DNA from: a virus
Reading direction: 5' to 3' (one strand)
Length of the DNA stretch: 64,000 nt
Virus record (IMG/VR): IMGVR_UViG_3300013132_000039
Span: 1 to 64,000 of that record
Shown: one piece after another, positions 44,044-53,488 of the stretch
Layout of the letters: each line of letters starts with the position of its first letter
Numbering within the stretch: position 1 is the stretch's first letter
Notes under the pieces: model-generated
Databases searched by the model: none
What the model saw: only the letters and a program-made list of their open reading frames with translations
What the model was told of the DNA's origin: nothing
Made by a program: the position numbers and the translations under genes

Positions 44044-44502
44044 CTACATTATTTCGATTAAATCAACTATAGTATTAATTTTGTTCTGTATAATTTTATT
44101 TTTCAAACTTAAGTCTAATGCTTTATGAACGGGCTTAGGAAAATAGTTTAGATTAAACCACCCCCATCCTAGGTGTTCTTCGCTAAGTTTAGGAACAAAT
44201 TCGTCTTCAACTATACAAAAATACGTACTAAAATTAAACAGATTGTCATTGCTTACAAACTTTTCTAAAGGTATTATTTTACTAATGTTCGGTAGAAAAC
44301 TTAATTCTTCTTCTATTTCACGTTGTAAACCCTGCCAGGCTGTTTCTCCTTGCAGATGCGTACCTCCAACAAGCCCCCAGGTTCCGTTATGCTTTCCATT
44401 AGACTTTTGTAATAATAAAACTCGTTGAGTAGCTCTTGAACATATTATTGCGCCCGAACATATTATTTTTTTAGAGTTGTATTCTCCACTGCCCTCTATC
44501 AT
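44044..44502 (-). CDS. Nudix hydrolase
   Basis: 152 residues from the ATG at 44502 (GGTGAAT ribosome site just before); a start at 44538 would add 12 residues but has only a weak site. The Nudix box is complete: G, five residues, E (GTHLQGE), seven residues, REIEEEL, followed by hydrophobic residues. Such enzymes cleave nucleoside diphosphates linked to another group, such as oxidised nucleotides, NADH or nucleotide sugars; the box alone does not tell which. The gene overlaps the end of gp15 by about 32 bases. Confidence 0.85.
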   Translation of the reverse strand: MIEGSGEYNSKKIICSGAIICSRATQRVLLLQKSNGKHNGTWGLVGGTHLQGETAWQGLQREIEEELSFLPNISKIIPLEKFVSNDNLFNFSTYFCIVEDEFVPKLSEEHLGWGWFNLNYFPKPVHKALDLSLKNKIIQNKINTIVDLIEIM

Positions 44503-46120
44503 ATTCACCTTCAAAGCTTTTTGTCCAAGACACGCCATCCCACTTGTACTGTGTGCCTGTATAGTAATTAGTTTGATAGATTATGGAGTCGGTTCGAGTT
44601 TGAGCGCTAAAAATCATACGCCATTCTGTGCCATTCCAAGATATAATATCATTAGAATATGCTATTGTATCATCCCCAGAGCTGGATTTCCAAGCATCCG
44701 GACCATCTTCATTAAAATTAAGAATATAAGTTATAGTACTTCCTTTAGGAATAACAGTGCTAGTTTTAATATGGCATTTTCCTGATACGTTATCTAATAG
44801 ATGAGAAGTAAGTACTCCATTAACAAATAGTTTACTAGAGTTTATAACATCAAAATCTTCTCCTGTATTAATAATTTTAGACGATCTAAGACTAATAAAA
44901 GTTTCTCTAGCACCACCCCCTAGATTTTCAACTAACAAATATCTTACTCCTGCACTGATAGGTTGATCAAAATGTTCTCCGTTGGGTCTTTTAGGATTAA
45001 ATGTTTGCGGATTAACTATTGCATCAAAGGTACCTCGACCTGTACTATTATCATATCCTAAATCTATGTTTTGAATATTACCCTGATCATCTATATAGTT
45101 ATTACTATGGGCAGTATCTGGATCCCATATAACGCTTAATAATCCAGGATCCAAAGGATTCAAAGCTAAAGTTCCTACTACTATAGTTCCATCTTTTTGT
45201 ATTAAAAAAATCTTACTTAGGCCTGATCTAAAATCTCCAGGTATCTGCTCTAGTAAAATACTCCAAGCCAAATTATCTTTTTCACCTTTGGCTTTACTAA
45301 ACATACGTATACCCTCAGGAGTAACTAATATTTCAAAATTACCCACAGTAGTAGTGGAAGTAAACTCGTAATCAGTCAGACCAAGTCCATAAGCTTCAGT
45401 GTCGGTACCAAGCCCTTCTACATAGTCACCTATTCCTCCTGTGGTTCCCGTATAAATGTTATTAATAATACTTGTAACTACACCTAATTTTTTAATCTTA
45501 ATCGGAGGAGTTAACCAGGTAGGTGTTTTTAATGTTATAGAAGCAATATCAATAGAGCTATTTGTTCCTACTGGAACAGCTCTTGAACTAAAGTTCACAT
45601 CTTCTAACTCTACAACACTTAAACTTGTCCAATCAATATAATTATCTGTAGTTTGTATCTCAAGACTAGGGTTAAACAAAACTAAAATTTGTTCAAGTAT
45701 TTGTAATTTTTGTTCAGTGTTAGATGTCCATATGTCAACTTTCACTGTAAGATCAAACGGTGTAGGCATTAACCTTTCTACTGTAAAATTTTTACCTTGT
45801 TCACTTGTATAAAAATCATTACCTCCACTGTCAGATTCAATAGCTCGCTCTCTAATTTGCATTTTACTAATAAATGTAGGCTCTTGAATTCGTTGACGAT
45901 TAAGTTCGTATTCTGTAATGTATACTGCTATTCTAGGTACACTAGGTATAGAATTTTCACTATTCTGATTAATAATATGGGCTACTTGTCTATCAGGGTC
46001 ACCGTACATTACAGGAACTCTTACCAATGTTCCGTCACCGTATCGTACTACAAAATTACTCAAAAGACGAACAATCTGAGTGACATATCGTCTTATTTGA
46101 CCGTCGTAAAAAAATTGCAT
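44471..46120 (-). CDS. gp15: tail sheath stabiliser/completion protein gp15
   Basis: 549 residues. The first 210 match T4 gp15: FFYDGQIRRYVTQIVRLLSN, LVRVPVMYGDP, SVPRIAVYITEYELNR, PTPFDLTVKVDIWTSNTEQK and ITLKTPTWLTPP. gp15 forms the ring that caps the tail tube and sheath and joins them to the neck. T4 gp15 has about 270 residues; the extra 300 here are beta-rich and end in two WNG/WDG-x-x-W units (near 500 and 530), probably exposed on the collar. It overlaps the gp14 stop by one base. Confidence 0.87.
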   Translation of the reverse strand: MQFFYDGQIRRYVTQIVRLLSNFVVRYGDGTLVRVPVMYGDPDRQVAHIINQNSENSIPSVPRIAVYITEYELNRQRIQEPTFISKMQIRERAIESDSGGNDFYTSEQGKNFTVERLMPTPFDLTVKVDIWTSNTEQKLQILEQILVLFNPSLEIQTTDNYIDWTSLSVVELEDVNFSSRAVPVGTNSSIDIASITLKTPTWLTPPIKIKKLGVVTSIINNIYTGTTGGIGDYVEGLGTDTEAYGLGLTDYEFTSTTTVGNFEILVTPEGIRMFSKAKGEKDNLAWSILLEQIPGDFRSGLSKIFLIQKDGTIVVGTLALNPLDPGLLSVIWDPDTAHSNNYIDDQGNIQNIDLGYDNSTGRGTFDAIVNPQTFNPKRPNGEHFDQPISAGVRYLLVENLGGGARETFISLRSSKIINTGEDFDVINSSKLFVNGVLTSHLLDNVSGKCHIKTSTVIPKGSTITYILNFNEDGPDAWKSSSGDDTIAYSNDIISWNGTEWRMIFSAQTRTDSIIYQTNYYTGTQYKWDGVSWTKSFEGEYDRGQWRIQL

Positions 46121-47415
46121 TATAAATCTGCCTTAGGTTTGAGTGCTTTACTTATTGGTTGACGTTCATCTACCATATCGCCGTCGATATTAGAAACTTT
46201 TGTATTATTAATAAAGCTAGTTTTCAATGTGCTTCTTGTGTCAGTATTAGTTAGAGTATGTCTAACATTATCCTCACGCTTTACCCAACGTTTACCCGAG
46301 TACCTAAACAGTCTATTTGGGCGATAATCAGTTCTTAAAAAGTAATCTCCTTCTACTGCGCCTTGTGGGAACCCAGTTCCGAATCCAAACTGCACACCGT
46401 TGTCTGGTACACCGTCGCCTAACAAGTATCCGTGATATCCGGTTCGTAACGGCCTTTCCATTATTCTACTTGCATCTAACGTTGTCATACTAACATCAAT
46501 ATCAGTTTCATCTGCTGTTTTAAGAGCAGGATTCCCTTCATCATCGACAGCCAAAGTAAATAGTTGTCTTGTTTCATATCCGCTTTTAGGAGCGTTAGCT
46601 TCTGCTTCTGCTATAATTGCATCATTAATTTCTAAAGCTTTATTTTGAGTACTAACTGTTTCCTGGATAGTAGTGCCTGTATATAAAGAGAAGTAGGTGC
46701 TTTCAGGTGGTTCATGCCCGGACACAGTGGATAATACTGTATAAAGATTGCCTTGGTACCTAATTATTTGCCCTGCTGTATAAGTTGTACTACTATCATA
46801 ATCTCCTACAAAATTAGCATCTTTATTTGTGGGAGATTTTAGAATATCTGTAAACTGTTGACTATCGGTAATTTTCTTTAATTTTAATCTATATAAATGG
46901 GGATACCATGTTCGGCTAAAACCTTCGCTGGCTCTTCCTACATCTTCTATAACATAGAACCTAGGTAAACTAGTATCAAAATCATTTAATGCAAATTCAT
47001 CACGCAAATGTGGCAATTCCACCACGTCGCCGCTTAAAGGTTTACGACCGATTAATTTTATTGTATCATTAATATGAACAGTAATTGTTAAAGTATCATT
47101 ATCAAGCCAAAGACCGAATTGGCTTAAGTTAAAATCTATATCTGCTACGTTATAAATGCCTCTAAGGGTATAAATGCTTGGATCATATTTTCTATCTCTA
47201 TTTTCTAAAAATAGTAAATCCTGTATGTTTGTTACGCTTTGATTAGCATAATGAGGGCGTTCCGGAGTAGCTTCTCCTTCTGCTGTGTTCAGCGGTCCTA
47301 TATATTTGTGAAAATAAAGATCTGTTCCTCCAACCTGGAACATTTCACTTATGTTTCTATCAAGGAATTTATAATCGTTGCCCTTTTCTGGACGGTAAAG
47401 TGATAAACGTGGCAT
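46120..47415 (-). CDS. gp14: neck protein gp14 with an inserted sugar-binding-like module
   Basis: 431 residues from the ATG at 47415; an ATG at 47421 would add two residues, and both follow a late promoter without a ribosome site. GGTDLYFHKYIGP, IQDLLFLENRDRKYD and LRGIYNVADIDFNLSQFGLW followed by the GDVVELPH turn identify the T4 neck protein gp14, which with gp13 closes the filled head for tail joining. T4 gp14 has about 256 residues. Residues about 202-246 (GDYDSSTTYTAGQIIRYQGN) look like one unit of the fibre's CBM5/12-like repeats. Divergent from gp13. Confidence 0.85.
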   Translation of the reverse strand: MPRLSLYRPEKGNDYKFLDRNISEMFQVGGTDLYFHKYIGPLNTAEGEATPERPHYANQSVTNIQDLLFLENRDRKYDPSIYTLRGIYNVADIDFNLSQFGLWLDNDTLTITVHINDTIKLIGRKPLSGDVVELPHLRDEFALNDFDTSLPRFYVIEDVGRASEGFSRTWYPHLYRLKLKKITDSQQFTDILKSPTNKDANFVGDYDSSTTYTAGQIIRYQGNLYTVLSTVSGHEPPESTYFSLYTGTTIQETVSTQNKALEINDAIIAEAEANAPKSGYETRQLFTLAVDDEGNPALKTADETDIDVSMTTLDASRIMERPLRTGYHGYLLGDGVPDNGVQFGFGTGFPQGAVEGDYFLRTDYRPNRLFRYSGKRWVKREDNVRHTLTNTDTRSTLKTSFINNTKVSNIDGDMVDERQPISKALKPKADL

Positions 47416-47422
47416 AGTCATA

Positions 47423-47430
47423 TATTTATG
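47423..47430 (-). promoter_or_regulatory. late promoter CATAAATA for gp14/gp15
   Basis: On the minus strand CATAAATA ends seven bases before the ATG at 47415 (TATGACT between). This is the same geometry as the promoter at 784-790. Confidence 0.7.
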
Positions 47431-47452
47431 GTAAATATTAATGGAGAATAGT

Positions 47453-48214
47453 ATGAACGACAATCCACAAGAAGAACGACAAAAAGTCTATGATTATTGC
47501 CGCACCATGCTGGGTGATGGCATGATTGATGTTGAATTAGATCCTGCTCATTACGAAACTGCTCTTAATCGCACGTTAAACAAGTACAGACAACGTAGTA
47601 GTCACAGTGTAGAAGAAAGCTATTGCTTTTTAACTCTTGAAAAAGATAAAAATGATTACAAGTTAAGTGAAGAAATAATCAATGTACAAAGTGCATTTCG
47701 TAGAACATTAGGGTCCAGAACAGGCGGCGGCACAGGAACAAATTTTGAACCTTTTAATTTAGCTTATACAAATACATATTTACTAAACAGCACAATGTTA
47801 GGAGGTATAGCAACATATTTTATGTTTGCCAGCTATCAGGAACTAATAGGTAAAATGTTTGGATCATATATTGAATTCCAGTGGATACAGCATAGCAGAA
47901 CTTTTAGAATTTTACAACGTCCATTTGCAGATGCTGAAGTATTAATGCTTCGTGTTCAAAACTATAAACCCGATTTTATTATTTTAAATGACTTATATGC
48001 TAAACAATGGATATTAGATTATACCTTGGCTAATTGTAAAATTATCTTAGGTGAAGCACGTAGTAAGTTTGCAAACATCGCCGGGCCTCAGGGTGGTGGA
48101 CAGCTAAATGGTGGAGATCTTAAAACTCAAGGTACAGCGGAAATAGAAAAATTAGAAAAAGAACTGTTTGACCTTATCCCCGGCGGAACCGGATATACTT
48201 TTATTATAGGTTAA
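47453..48214 (+). CDS. gp13: neck protein gp13
   Basis: 253 residues from the ATG at 47453, chosen for GGAG eight bases upstream. VYDYCRTMLGDGMIDVELDP at the start, ALNRTLNKYRQRSSHSVEES, then RILQRPFADAEVLMLRVQNY and QWILDYTLANCKIILGEARS are characteristic of T4-like gp13, the head-to-tail connector that works with gp14. Length is close to that of T4 gp13 (about 309). It diverges from gp14 by only 37 bases. Confidence 0.87.
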   Translation: MNDNPQEERQKVYDYCRTMLGDGMIDVELDPAHYETALNRTLNKYRQRSSHSVEESYCFLTLEKDKNDYKLSEEIINVQSAFRRTLGSRTGGGTGTNFEPFNLAYTNTYLLNSTMLGGIATYFMFASYQELIGKMFGSYIEFQWIQHSRTFRILQRPFADAEVLMLRVQNYKPDFIILNDLYAKQWILDYTLANCKIILGEARSKFANIAGPQGGGQLNGGDLKTQGTAEIEKLEKELFDLIPGGTGYTFIIG

Positions 48215-48216
48215 TT

Positions 48217-48573
48217 ATGAAAATTTTTGAGATCTTAACTGAAAAAGCAGAAAAAAAATTAGGCAAAAATATTAAACAATCTGGAAGTCACGCCAAACAA
48301 TATCATGATATAGACCAATACTATGGTATGTATAGATTCGGTATACAGATGGCGGGTGCTCCTGATAAACCTATAAACAAAGAAGGCCCAGCTAAAGATG
48401 TACCTGCTGTTTGGATGTATAGCAAAGGTGAGGAAGATATTGTTAATGCCGCACAACGAAACCAAGGTATTAGTGGAAAAACTTTAGTAGGCAAAGGACC
48501 TAGCGAAGAATTAAAAGTGGTTAATAAAAATAGCATAGTAGCCAAGCCAAAACCTAACAAATATGGTGTCTAA
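48217..48573 (+). CDS. hypothetical protein with capsid-targeting-like start
   Basis: 118 residues. The start MKIFEILTEKAEKK resembles MKTYQEFIAEA, the capsid-targeting sequence of T4 internal protein IPIII, with a possible L-T-E protease site after residue 9, though Lys at the next position is not ideal. The rest is basic and polar (QYYGMYRFGIQMAG, VPAVWMYSKGEEDIVNAAQR). Basic, packaged internal proteins of this size exist in T4. Starts three bases after gp13. Confidence 0.6.
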   Translation: MKIFEILTEKAEKKLGKNIKQSGSHAKQYHDIDQYYGMYRFGIQMAGAPDKPINKEGPAKDVPAVWMYSKGEEDIVNAAQRNQGISGKTLVGKGPSEELKVVNKNSIVAKPKPNKYGV

Positions 48574-48626
48574 ATATTGACATCTTAATCTAAATTTAAT
48601 AAAATATAGTATCGGTAGGAGATACT

Positions 48627-49325
48627 ATGATAGTAGGATTCGTTGGATTTATTGGGTCAGGCAAAGATACAGCAGCAGATTATCTTGTTAACTTTCATGG
48701 ATTTAGAAGAGATAGTTTTGCAAATACACTAAAAGATGCAGTAGCAGCAGTGTTTGGTTGGGATAGAACGCTATTAGAAGGACGAACAGCTGAAAGTAGA
48801 GAATGGCGAGATCAAGTCGACTTTTGGTGGTCTAATCGATTAGGTAGACAAATTACTCCTCGCTGGGTCTTACAATACTGGGGTACCGAAGTTCTAAGAA
48901 CTAATTTTCACGATGATATTTGGATTGCAAGTCTTGAAAATAAATTGCGAAAAACAAAAGATAATATTGTTATTAGCGATGTCAGATTTCCTAACGAAAT
49001 TGAAGCAATACACAATGCTAAAGGGCTAGTAGTTAGAGTGAAACGCGGCCCTGACCCTGATTGGTACAATGATGCACTCAATATGAACAAAGGCCCAACA
49101 AATATGAGTTGGGCTATAAGCAAACAACGTATGAGTGAGTTAAAAATTCATGCAAGCGAAACAAGTTGGGTTGGCGGCGATATAGACTATACAATCACTA
49201 ACGACTCGACTATAGATGAATTATTTCAGCAACTTAGAAATCTGGTAGAAGATCACCTTGACGCCATTGATGCCCTTCAATATGCAAAACCCTCTGACAG
49301 TTCGCACATATTGTCTTTAGGTTAA
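48627..49325 (+). CDS. deoxynucleoside monophosphate kinase, T4 gp1-like
   Basis: 232 residues. GFIGSGKDTAADY (7-19) is a P-loop; DNIVISDVRFPNEIEAI near 112-129 and VRVKRGPDP are conserved in the T4 gp1 family of dNMP kinases, which phosphorylate dGMP, dTMP and (in T4) hydroxymethyl-dCMP for DNA synthesis. A strong ribosome site (TAGGAG) precedes it. The last 30 codons are overlapped on the other strand by the HNH gene. An early-type enzyme placed among late structural genes. Confidence 0.85.
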   Translation: MIVGFVGFIGSGKDTAADYLVNFHGFRRDSFANTLKDAVAAVFGWDRTLLEGRTAESREWRDQVDFWWSNRLGRQITPRWVLQYWGTEVLRTNFHDDIWIASLENKLRKTKDNIVISDVRFPNEIEAIHNAKGLVVRVKRGPDPDWYNDALNMNKGPTNMSWAISKQRMSELKIHASETSWVGGDIDYTITNDSTIDELFQQLRNLVEDHLDAIDALQYAKPSDSSHILSLG

Positions 49326-49575
49326 CTGAACGAGTATTATTTAAATTACCGTCAATGTGATAAACATTGAATTGCTCTTTATACTTACTCTTAAAGCCAC
49401 ACTTATCGCATAAGGATTTTACACGATATCCATCTTGGTACCATTTAGGATATCCTTTGCCTACTCCACCGTACCTAATACAGATTTCACATTTTTTCCT
49501 ATAAAAAATTTTACCATTCTTGTGATAGTTTACAGCAGCAGGTCTTAGTTTACAAATACATAAAGGACGTGACAT
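49234..49575 (-). CDS. HNH-type endonuclease
   Basis: 113 residues. Two zinc-knuckle pairs at the start (C6/C8, C29/C32), then C56/C59 and C90/C93 around a compact HNH core (VYHIDGNLNNTRSVNLKTIC, His73, Asp75). Stand-alone HNH nucleases of this kind are mobile in T4-like phages. Its 3' end overlaps the end of the kinase gene by 92 bases on the opposite strand. A late-promoter-like CTAAATA lies four bases before its ATG. Confidence 0.75.
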   Translation of the reverse strand: MSRPLCICKLRPAAVNYHKNGKIFYRKKCEICIRYGGVGKGYPKWYQDGYRVKSLCDKCGFKSKYKEQFNVYHIDGNLNNTRSVNLKTICANCQRVLHIEGHQWRQGDLLPDF

Positions 49576-49642
49576 ATTGTATTTAGTTGCCCTTTTTGGT
49601 CCCTTTTCTTAGGGTAATAACTGTTTATTTTTGGAAAAATCC

Positions 49643-49650
49643 AATAAATA
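49643..49650 (+). promoter_or_regulatory. late promoter AATAAATA for sheath and tube
   Basis: AATAAATAA 33 bases before the ATG at 49683, with a strong TTAGGAGA ribosome site in the leader; proper for a highly expressed gene. Confidence 0.75.
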
Positions 49651-49682
49651 ATATTAGAACAGAAACCTTAGGAGAATCCAAG

Positions 49683-52600
49683 ATGGCATTAAGTTCACCA
49701 GGCGTAGAAGTCAAAGTTATTGACGAATCATTTTATACACCAGCTGAGCCTGGCACCGTTCCTCTGATCGTTGTTGCCACAGCTGAAAACAAAACCAACG
49801 GCAGCGGCTCTGGAATCGCCCCAGGCACACTTAAAGCCAATGCTGGAGACATTTATCTTATTACTAGTCAAAGAGATCTTGCAGATACCTTTGGCGATCC
49901 TATCTTCAAAACAGATTCAAGCGGCAATCCAGTTCATGCTGGAGAGCAAAACGAATATGGTTTACAAGCTGCATATAGCTACTTAGGTGTAAGCAATCGT
50001 GCATATGTTGTTCGTGCTGATGTAGACTTAGGTCAACTTGATGCACTGGCAGATGAGCCAACAAGTGATTCCGCAGGTGGAACACATTGGTTAGATACCG
50101 CAACTAGCACTTGGGGAATATTTGAGTGGAATGGAGCTGCTGTTACAACAACAGGCGGGCAGACATTTACTAACAAAAAGCCCTTAATTATTACTGAATC
50201 TAGTAAAGTTAATCCTGTAAACGGATTTCCAAAGAATTCGGTTGGAGCTATCGGTGACTACGCGGTAGTGAGTGTTGATACAGACACAACTACTGGATCA
50301 TTAACAACTATACACGGTAATAGTTATGAAAATGCTATCTATTATAAAAAATCATCAGGTTGGGTACAGGTCGGATCAACAAGCTGGATTAACAGCAGTT
50401 TATCGTTACAAATAAGCCCACATACTGATATACCACTATGGAAAACAAATGAAAGTAATGCGGCTACCGGAAGCGTTTGGATTAAAACAACATCACCAAA
50501 TGCAGGAGTTAGCCTTAAGGTAAAACGTTGGAACTCCAGCACATTATTATGGGACAGATTAAGTTGTCCAGTATATGATAATGGGCATAGTGCAGTTTAC
50601 GGGTTAGATCCAACTGGTGGCGGAAAAAATATTCTTACTGGATCTTTGTATGCTCAAACAAATCATACAGAAGACAGTCAAAAATTAGTTAATTTTAAAC
50701 TTTATATTCGTGGCGCTTTTGGTTCTACTGTAGTAACAAGTAATAAAATTTTAGCAACAACATTTGTAGATGGCACTAGCTATACTTTCCAAATGCGTGA
50801 AAGTCTGCTAGATGGTACATTAGATACAGCGAAAACTATTACATTTACTGCTGCAACTACAACTGGCGACGATTCTACAGAGGCACCTACAGATGCTGAA
50901 TCATTAGCCAGTGCAATTAGTGCTGCTGGATTTAATTTTGTTCAAGCAGAAGTTGACTCTCAAAACAGATTAGTAATAAAGCATATCGGCGGAGGTGAAA
51001 TGCGCTTTGATAATGGCGGCGGCACTAGCCCATTACCATTAATATTTGCTGTATATCAGTATGAGCCTGGTTCAAATAACAATTCAAGAACACGCTTCTT
51101 ACAAGATGCTCCAGATGCAACAAATGAATATATTGCCAGCAATTGGGAACCATTAGTATATGCCTCATCATCAACAGCACCAGCTAGAATCCCACTAGAT
51201 GGTCAGCTATGGTATAGCAGTATTATTGATGAAGTTGACATTATGGTACATAATGGTACAACCTGGAAGGGATATCAAAATGTTTATCCAAACGCCAGCG
51301 CTCCTTTCGTTGCTGCTAGCGCACCTGAAACAAAAGCAGACGGTGTAACAGCATTGGAAAACGGAGATATTTGGATTGATAGTAGTGATTTAGAAAAATT
51401 TCCACAAATTTATTTTTACAATGCTGCATTGACAAATAGACCTGTAGTAAAACGATGGGTTCAACGTGATACCACTGATCAAAGTACAGAAAATGGTGTA
51501 TTATTTGCTGATGCACGTTGGACAGAAGCTGGTGACGATGCTGGTGCAGAAGCAAGCTCAATAACTGATTTGCTTGTGAGTGACTTTTTAGACCCAGATG
51601 CTCCAGATCCTGCACTATATCCAAAAGGTATGCTGCTATGGAATCTACGTCGTAGCGGGTTTAATGTAAAACAATTTAAGCGTGATTATATTGATACAAC
51701 AGCTGGTAATCCACGTGATAATGATAGCTCAATGGCTGATTACTATCCACATCGTTGGGTAACAGTATCAAGCAATCAAGACGATGGTAGTGGTAGCTTT
51801 GGTCATAAGGCACAAAGAAAGTACATTGTAAAACAATTACAAGCAGTAGTTAATAACAATGACGAACTAAGAGATGAAGAACGTAGAGTGTTTAACTTAT
51901 TAGCCTGTCCAGGGTATCCTGAGCTAATTGGAGAGCTTATTTCATTAAACTATGATAGAGCTTTAACAGGATTTGTTGTTGGTGATAGCCCTGCTAGACT
52001 AACACCAGACGCTACATCTTTATTAAAATGGGCAAGTAACGAAAATGTTGCAAATGAAGACAACGACCTTGGTGCTGCAAGCTACGACGAGTATATGGCT
52101 ATGTTTTATCCTTGGGGCTTCACTAGCGACAACTTCGGTAATAATATTGTAGTACCTCCAAGCCATATGATGCTAAGAACTATAGCATTAAATGACCAGG
52201 TAGCTTATCCTTGGTTTGCTCCAGCTGGTGTTCGTAGAGGTGGTATAACAAATTCAACAGCAGTAGGCTACATTACAAATGAAGGTGAATTTAGAAGTGT
52301 AGCTCTTAATACTGGACAACGTGATACACTATATGAGCAAAAAGTTAATCCTATTACATTTTTAACTGGAACAGGATTAGTTAACTATGGACAGAAAACA
52401 AGAGCAAAAGCAGCAAGTGCTCTAGATCGTATAAATGTTGCACGTTTAGTAGTATACCTACGCAGACAACTAAGTTTATTAGCTAAACCTTACATTTTCG
52501 AGCCAAACGATAAGATAACAAGAGATCAAATTAAGGCAGCAGCAGAAGCCTTACTACTAGAATTAGTAGGACAACGAGCTCTATATGATTATCTAGTTGT

Positions 52601-52745
52601 TTGTGATGATTCAAACAACACACCAAGTAGAATTGATCGTAATGAATTATGGTTAGATATTGCTATCGAACCAGTTAAAGCAGTAGAATTTATCTACATT
52701 CCATTACGTATTAAGAACACTGGCGAAATTGCAAGCTTAGGCTAA
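49683..52745 (+). CDS. gp18: tail sheath protein gp18
   Basis: 1020 residues from the ATG at 49683 (AGGAG upstream; the frame is open further but without a site). The start (SSPGVEVKVIDESFYTPAEP, VPLIVVATAENKT) and end (LLAKPYIFEPNDKITRDQIK, AIEPVKAVEFIYIPLRIK) are those of the T4 sheath, which forms the contractile outer tail tube. T4 gp18 has 659 residues, so about 360 are added, mainly between about 130 and 640 in beta-rich stretches with W-x-x-NG units; these should face outward. Followed directly by the tube gene, as in T4. Confidence 0.94.
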   Translation: MALSSPGVEVKVIDESFYTPAEPGTVPLIVVATAENKTNGSGSGIAPGTLKANAGDIYLITSQRDLADTFGDPIFKTDSSGNPVHAGEQNEYGLQAAYSYLGVSNRAYVVRADVDLGQLDALADEPTSDSAGGTHWLDTATSTWGIFEWNGAAVTTTGGQTFTNKKPLIITESSKVNPVNGFPKNSVGAIGDYAVVSVDTDTTTGSLTTIHGNSYENAIYYKKSSGWVQVGSTSWINSSLSLQISPHTDIPLWKTNESNAATGSVWIKTTSPNAGVSLKVKRWNSSTLLWDRLSCPVYDNGHSAVYGLDPTGGGKNILTGSLYAQTNHTEDSQKLVNFKLYIRGAFGSTVVTSNKILATTFVDGTSYTFQMRESLLDGTLDTAKTITFTAATTTGDDSTEAPTDAESLASAISAAGFNFVQAEVDSQNRLVIKHIGGGEMRFDNGGGTSPLPLIFAVYQYEPGSNNNSRTRFLQDAPDATNEYIASNWEPLVYASSSTAPARIPLDGQLWYSSIIDEVDIMVHNGTTWKGYQNVYPNASAPFVAASAPETKADGVTALENGDIWIDSSDLEKFPQIYFYNAALTNRPVVKRWVQRDTTDQSTENGVLFADARWTEAGDDAGAEASSITDLLVSDFLDPDAPDPALYPKGMLLWNLRRSGFNVKQFKRDYIDTTAGNPRDNDSSMADYYPHRWVTVSSNQDDGSGSFGHKAQRKYIVKQLQAVVNNNDELRDEERRVFNLLACPGYPELIGELISLNYDRALTGFVVGDSPARLTPDATSLLKWASNENVANEDNDLGAASYDEYMAMFYPWGFTSDNFGNNIVVPPSHMMLRTIALNDQVAYPWFAPAGVRRGGITNSTAVGYITNEGEFRSVALNTGQRDTLYEQKVNPITFLTGTGLVNYGQKTRAKAASALDRINVARLVVYLRRQLSLLAKPYIFEPNDKITRDQIKAAAEALLLELVGQRALYDYLVVCDDSNNTPSRIDRNELWLDIAIEPVKAVEFIYIPLRIKNTGEIASLG

Positions 52746-52759
52746 TTTAGGAGAAAATA

Positions 52760-53401
52760 ATGGCAATCGCTTCATTGAAAAATTTTACAGTTCCACTAGC
52801 ATCTCAATCTGTCGCTACTAATGCTGGCCTATTAATGCCTAAACTGAAATATAGGTTTAGAGTAATATTTCTAAATTTTGGCGCAGGTGGCGGAGCAGTC
52901 GCGGAACTTACAAAACAGGTTGTTGATGCAACCAGACCAAACGTTCAGTTCACAAACGTTCCTATTGAAGTTTATAACAGTAAAGTAAACATTGCTGGTA
53001 AGCACACCTGGCAAACTTTAACTATTAACCTTAGAGACGACGCTACAGGTAATATTAGCAAGTTAGTTGGTGAGCAGCTTCAAAAGCAATTTGACTTTTT
53101 AGAGCAAAGTTCTGCTGTAGCAGCACAAGATTATAAATTCCAAACCAATATTGAAATATTAGATGGCGGTAACGGTGCTGATAATAATACTACTTTAGAA
53201 ACCTGGGAATGTTATGGTTGTTACTTAGAACAAGTTAACTATCAACAATTAGCATATTCTGACAGCAACCCAGTTACTATTTCTTTAACTATCAGACCTG
53301 ATAACTGTTTACAAACAGCTGGTGGCAACTATCCAGGCGTTGGAGCTAAGATAGCTAGATTAGCTGGTACATTGGCAAGCGGACAAACTGTAGGAGGTTA
53401 A
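52760..53401 (+). CDS. gp19: tail tube protein gp19
   Basis: 213 residues of the T4 gp19 tube family: KLKYRFRVIFLNFG near 28-41, VDATRPNVQFTNVPIEVYNS, and NLRDDATGNISKLVG. It polymerises on the baseplate to make the inner tube through which DNA passes. A strong TTAGGAG ribosome site; the gene ends at a strong terminator. Confidence 0.92.
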   Translation: MAIASLKNFTVPLASQSVATNAGLLMPKLKYRFRVIFLNFGAGGGAVAELTKQVVDATRPNVQFTNVPIEVYNSKVNIAGKHTWQTLTINLRDDATGNISKLVGEQLQKQFDFLEQSSAVAAQDYKFQTNIEILDGGNGADNNTTLETWECYGCYLEQVNYQQLAYSDSNPVTISLTIRPDNCLQTAGGNYPGVGAKIARLAGTLASGQTVGG

Positions 53402-53412
53402 AGTTTTAATTC

Positions 53413-53443
53413 ACAAAAAAACACCCTCAAGGTGTTTTTTTGT
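53413..53443. terminator. strong terminator after the tube gene, both strands
   Basis: A perfect 13 bp stem (53413-53425 with 53431-53443, loop CTCAA) contains seven A's on the left arm and seven T's on the right, so it can work in both directions. It closes the sheath/tube unit. Confidence 0.9.
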
Positions 53444-53475
53444 AGAGGTTCATTAACTGCGTATATTATATTTCT

Positions 53476-53483
53476 AATAAATA
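53476..53483 (+). promoter_or_regulatory. late promoter AATAAATA
   Basis: AATAAATA ends five bases (TTTAT) before the ATG at 53489; no ribosome site in the gap. Confidence 0.7.
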
Positions 53484-53488
53484 TTTAT

